Source: an uncultured Eggerthellaceae bacterium
GTDB lineage: Bacteria > Actinomycetota > Coriobacteriia > Coriobacteriales > Eggerthellaceae
Reading direction: 5' to 3'
DNA: 5,375 nt
Assembly: GCA_910589135.1 (NCBI GenBank)
Contig: CAJUSL010000081.1
Coordinates: forward strand, 1-5,375
The notes beneath the pieces are model-generated. The model was given only the letters and a program-made list of their open reading frames with translations, did no database searches and was not told the origin of the DNA. Below are positions 5,093 through 5,375 of this stretch, piece after piece. The translations under genes were made by a program, and so were the position numbers. Positions within the stretch are counted from its first letter, which is position 1, and the number at the start of each line of letters is the position of its first letter.

Positions 5093-5375
5093 ATGGACAC
5101 ACTGACGGTCAGCCACCTGACGAAGGTCTACGGGAAGGGCGAGGCGGCCACGCGCGCCCTGGACGACGTGTCGTTCTCCGTGGCCGAGGGCGAGTTTTTG
5201 GCCATCGTGGGCTCGTCGGGCTCGGGCAAGTCGACGCTTCTGCACCTCATCGGCGGGGTGGACCGTCCCACGGCGGGCCATGTGCTGCTCAGCGGCGTCG
5301 ATGTGTACGCGCGCTCCGACGAGGAGCTGGCGGTGTTCCGCCGCCGCGAGGTGGGCCTGGTGTACCAGTTCTACA
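5093..5375 (+). CDS. ABC transporter ATP-binding protein (MacB/LolD/BceA type), N-terminal part
   Basis: Cytoplasmic ATPase subunit that would drive an FtsX-like permease; the gene runs off the right edge after 94 codons. The start ATG follows AAGGGAAGGA (5078-5087) at suitable spacing. Visible landmarks are the A-loop Tyr in KVYG (11-14), the Walker A motif GSSGSGKST (40-48), followed by LLHLIGGVDRPTAG, and the Q-loop at VGLVYQFY with Gln92. The sequence around Walker A (FLAIVGSSGSGKSTLLHLIGG) and the LAVFRRREVG segment are characteristic of the MacB/LolD/BceA subgroup. The signature LSGGQ, Walker B and H-loop lie outside the window, so catalytic completeness cannot be judged. It sits 100 bp after the kinase gene behind a likely operator; a permease is expected next. 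Function in peptide sensing or resistance is inferred from the module type, not shown. Confidence 0.93.
   Translation, partial: MDTLTVSHLTKVYGKGEAATRALDDVSFSVAEGEFLAIVGSSGSGKSTLLHLIGGVDRPTAGHVLLSGVDVYARSDEELAVFRRREVGLVYQFY

Overview
The window is high-GC, densely packed bacterial DNA. Codon use, strong AAGG/GGAGG-type ribosome sites and the protein families suggest a Coriobacteriia/Eggerthellaceae-like actinobacterium (Eggerthella, Gordonibacter or Adlercreutzia type). This is inferred from protein style only, since no rRNA or other marker gene is present.

Layout, left to right. (1) Bases 1-1205 (+) hold the C-terminal 400 codons of a BceB-type FtsX-like ABC permease that begins outside the window: most of its large extracytoplasmic domain, then the last three membrane helices. 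(2) Bases 1206-1436 carry no gene but are almost filled by a 217-bp imperfect palindrome (1217-1433). It has matching terminal, middle and apical blocks, a perfect 14-bp apical hairpin, and a T-run just past its right end. (3) Bases 1437-2225 (-) encode a ZIP-family metal transporter, convergent with the permease. (4) A 163-bp divergent intergenic region separates it from (5) a short-chain dehydrogenase/reductase (2389-3189, +) with an unusual glycine motif. (6) A tandem hairpin region and a likely promoter lead to (7) an OmpR-type response regulator (3316-3987) and (8) a small two-helix, intramembrane-sensing type histidine kinase (3991-4992), which are tightly coupled. (9) A 100-bp gap with a strong nested dyad and an 11-bp tandem repeat precedes (10) a MacB/LolD/BceA-type ABC ATPase (5093 to the window end, cut off).

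How the parts work together. The regulator, kinase and ATPase (with a permease probably just beyond the right edge) look like a BceRS-BceAB-type module: a kinase with almost no outside sensor domain and a transporter that commonly detects or removes envelope-active peptides. The regulator probably acts on the repeat/dyad upstream of the ATPase gene. The permease at the left edge belongs to a different module of the same kind, so two such modules flank the ZIP and SDR genes. These two middle genes show no obvious functional link to the transport modules. No CRISPR array, tRNA, rRNA, transposase or phage gene was seen. The most unusual element is the 217-bp palindrome between the permease and the ZIP gene.
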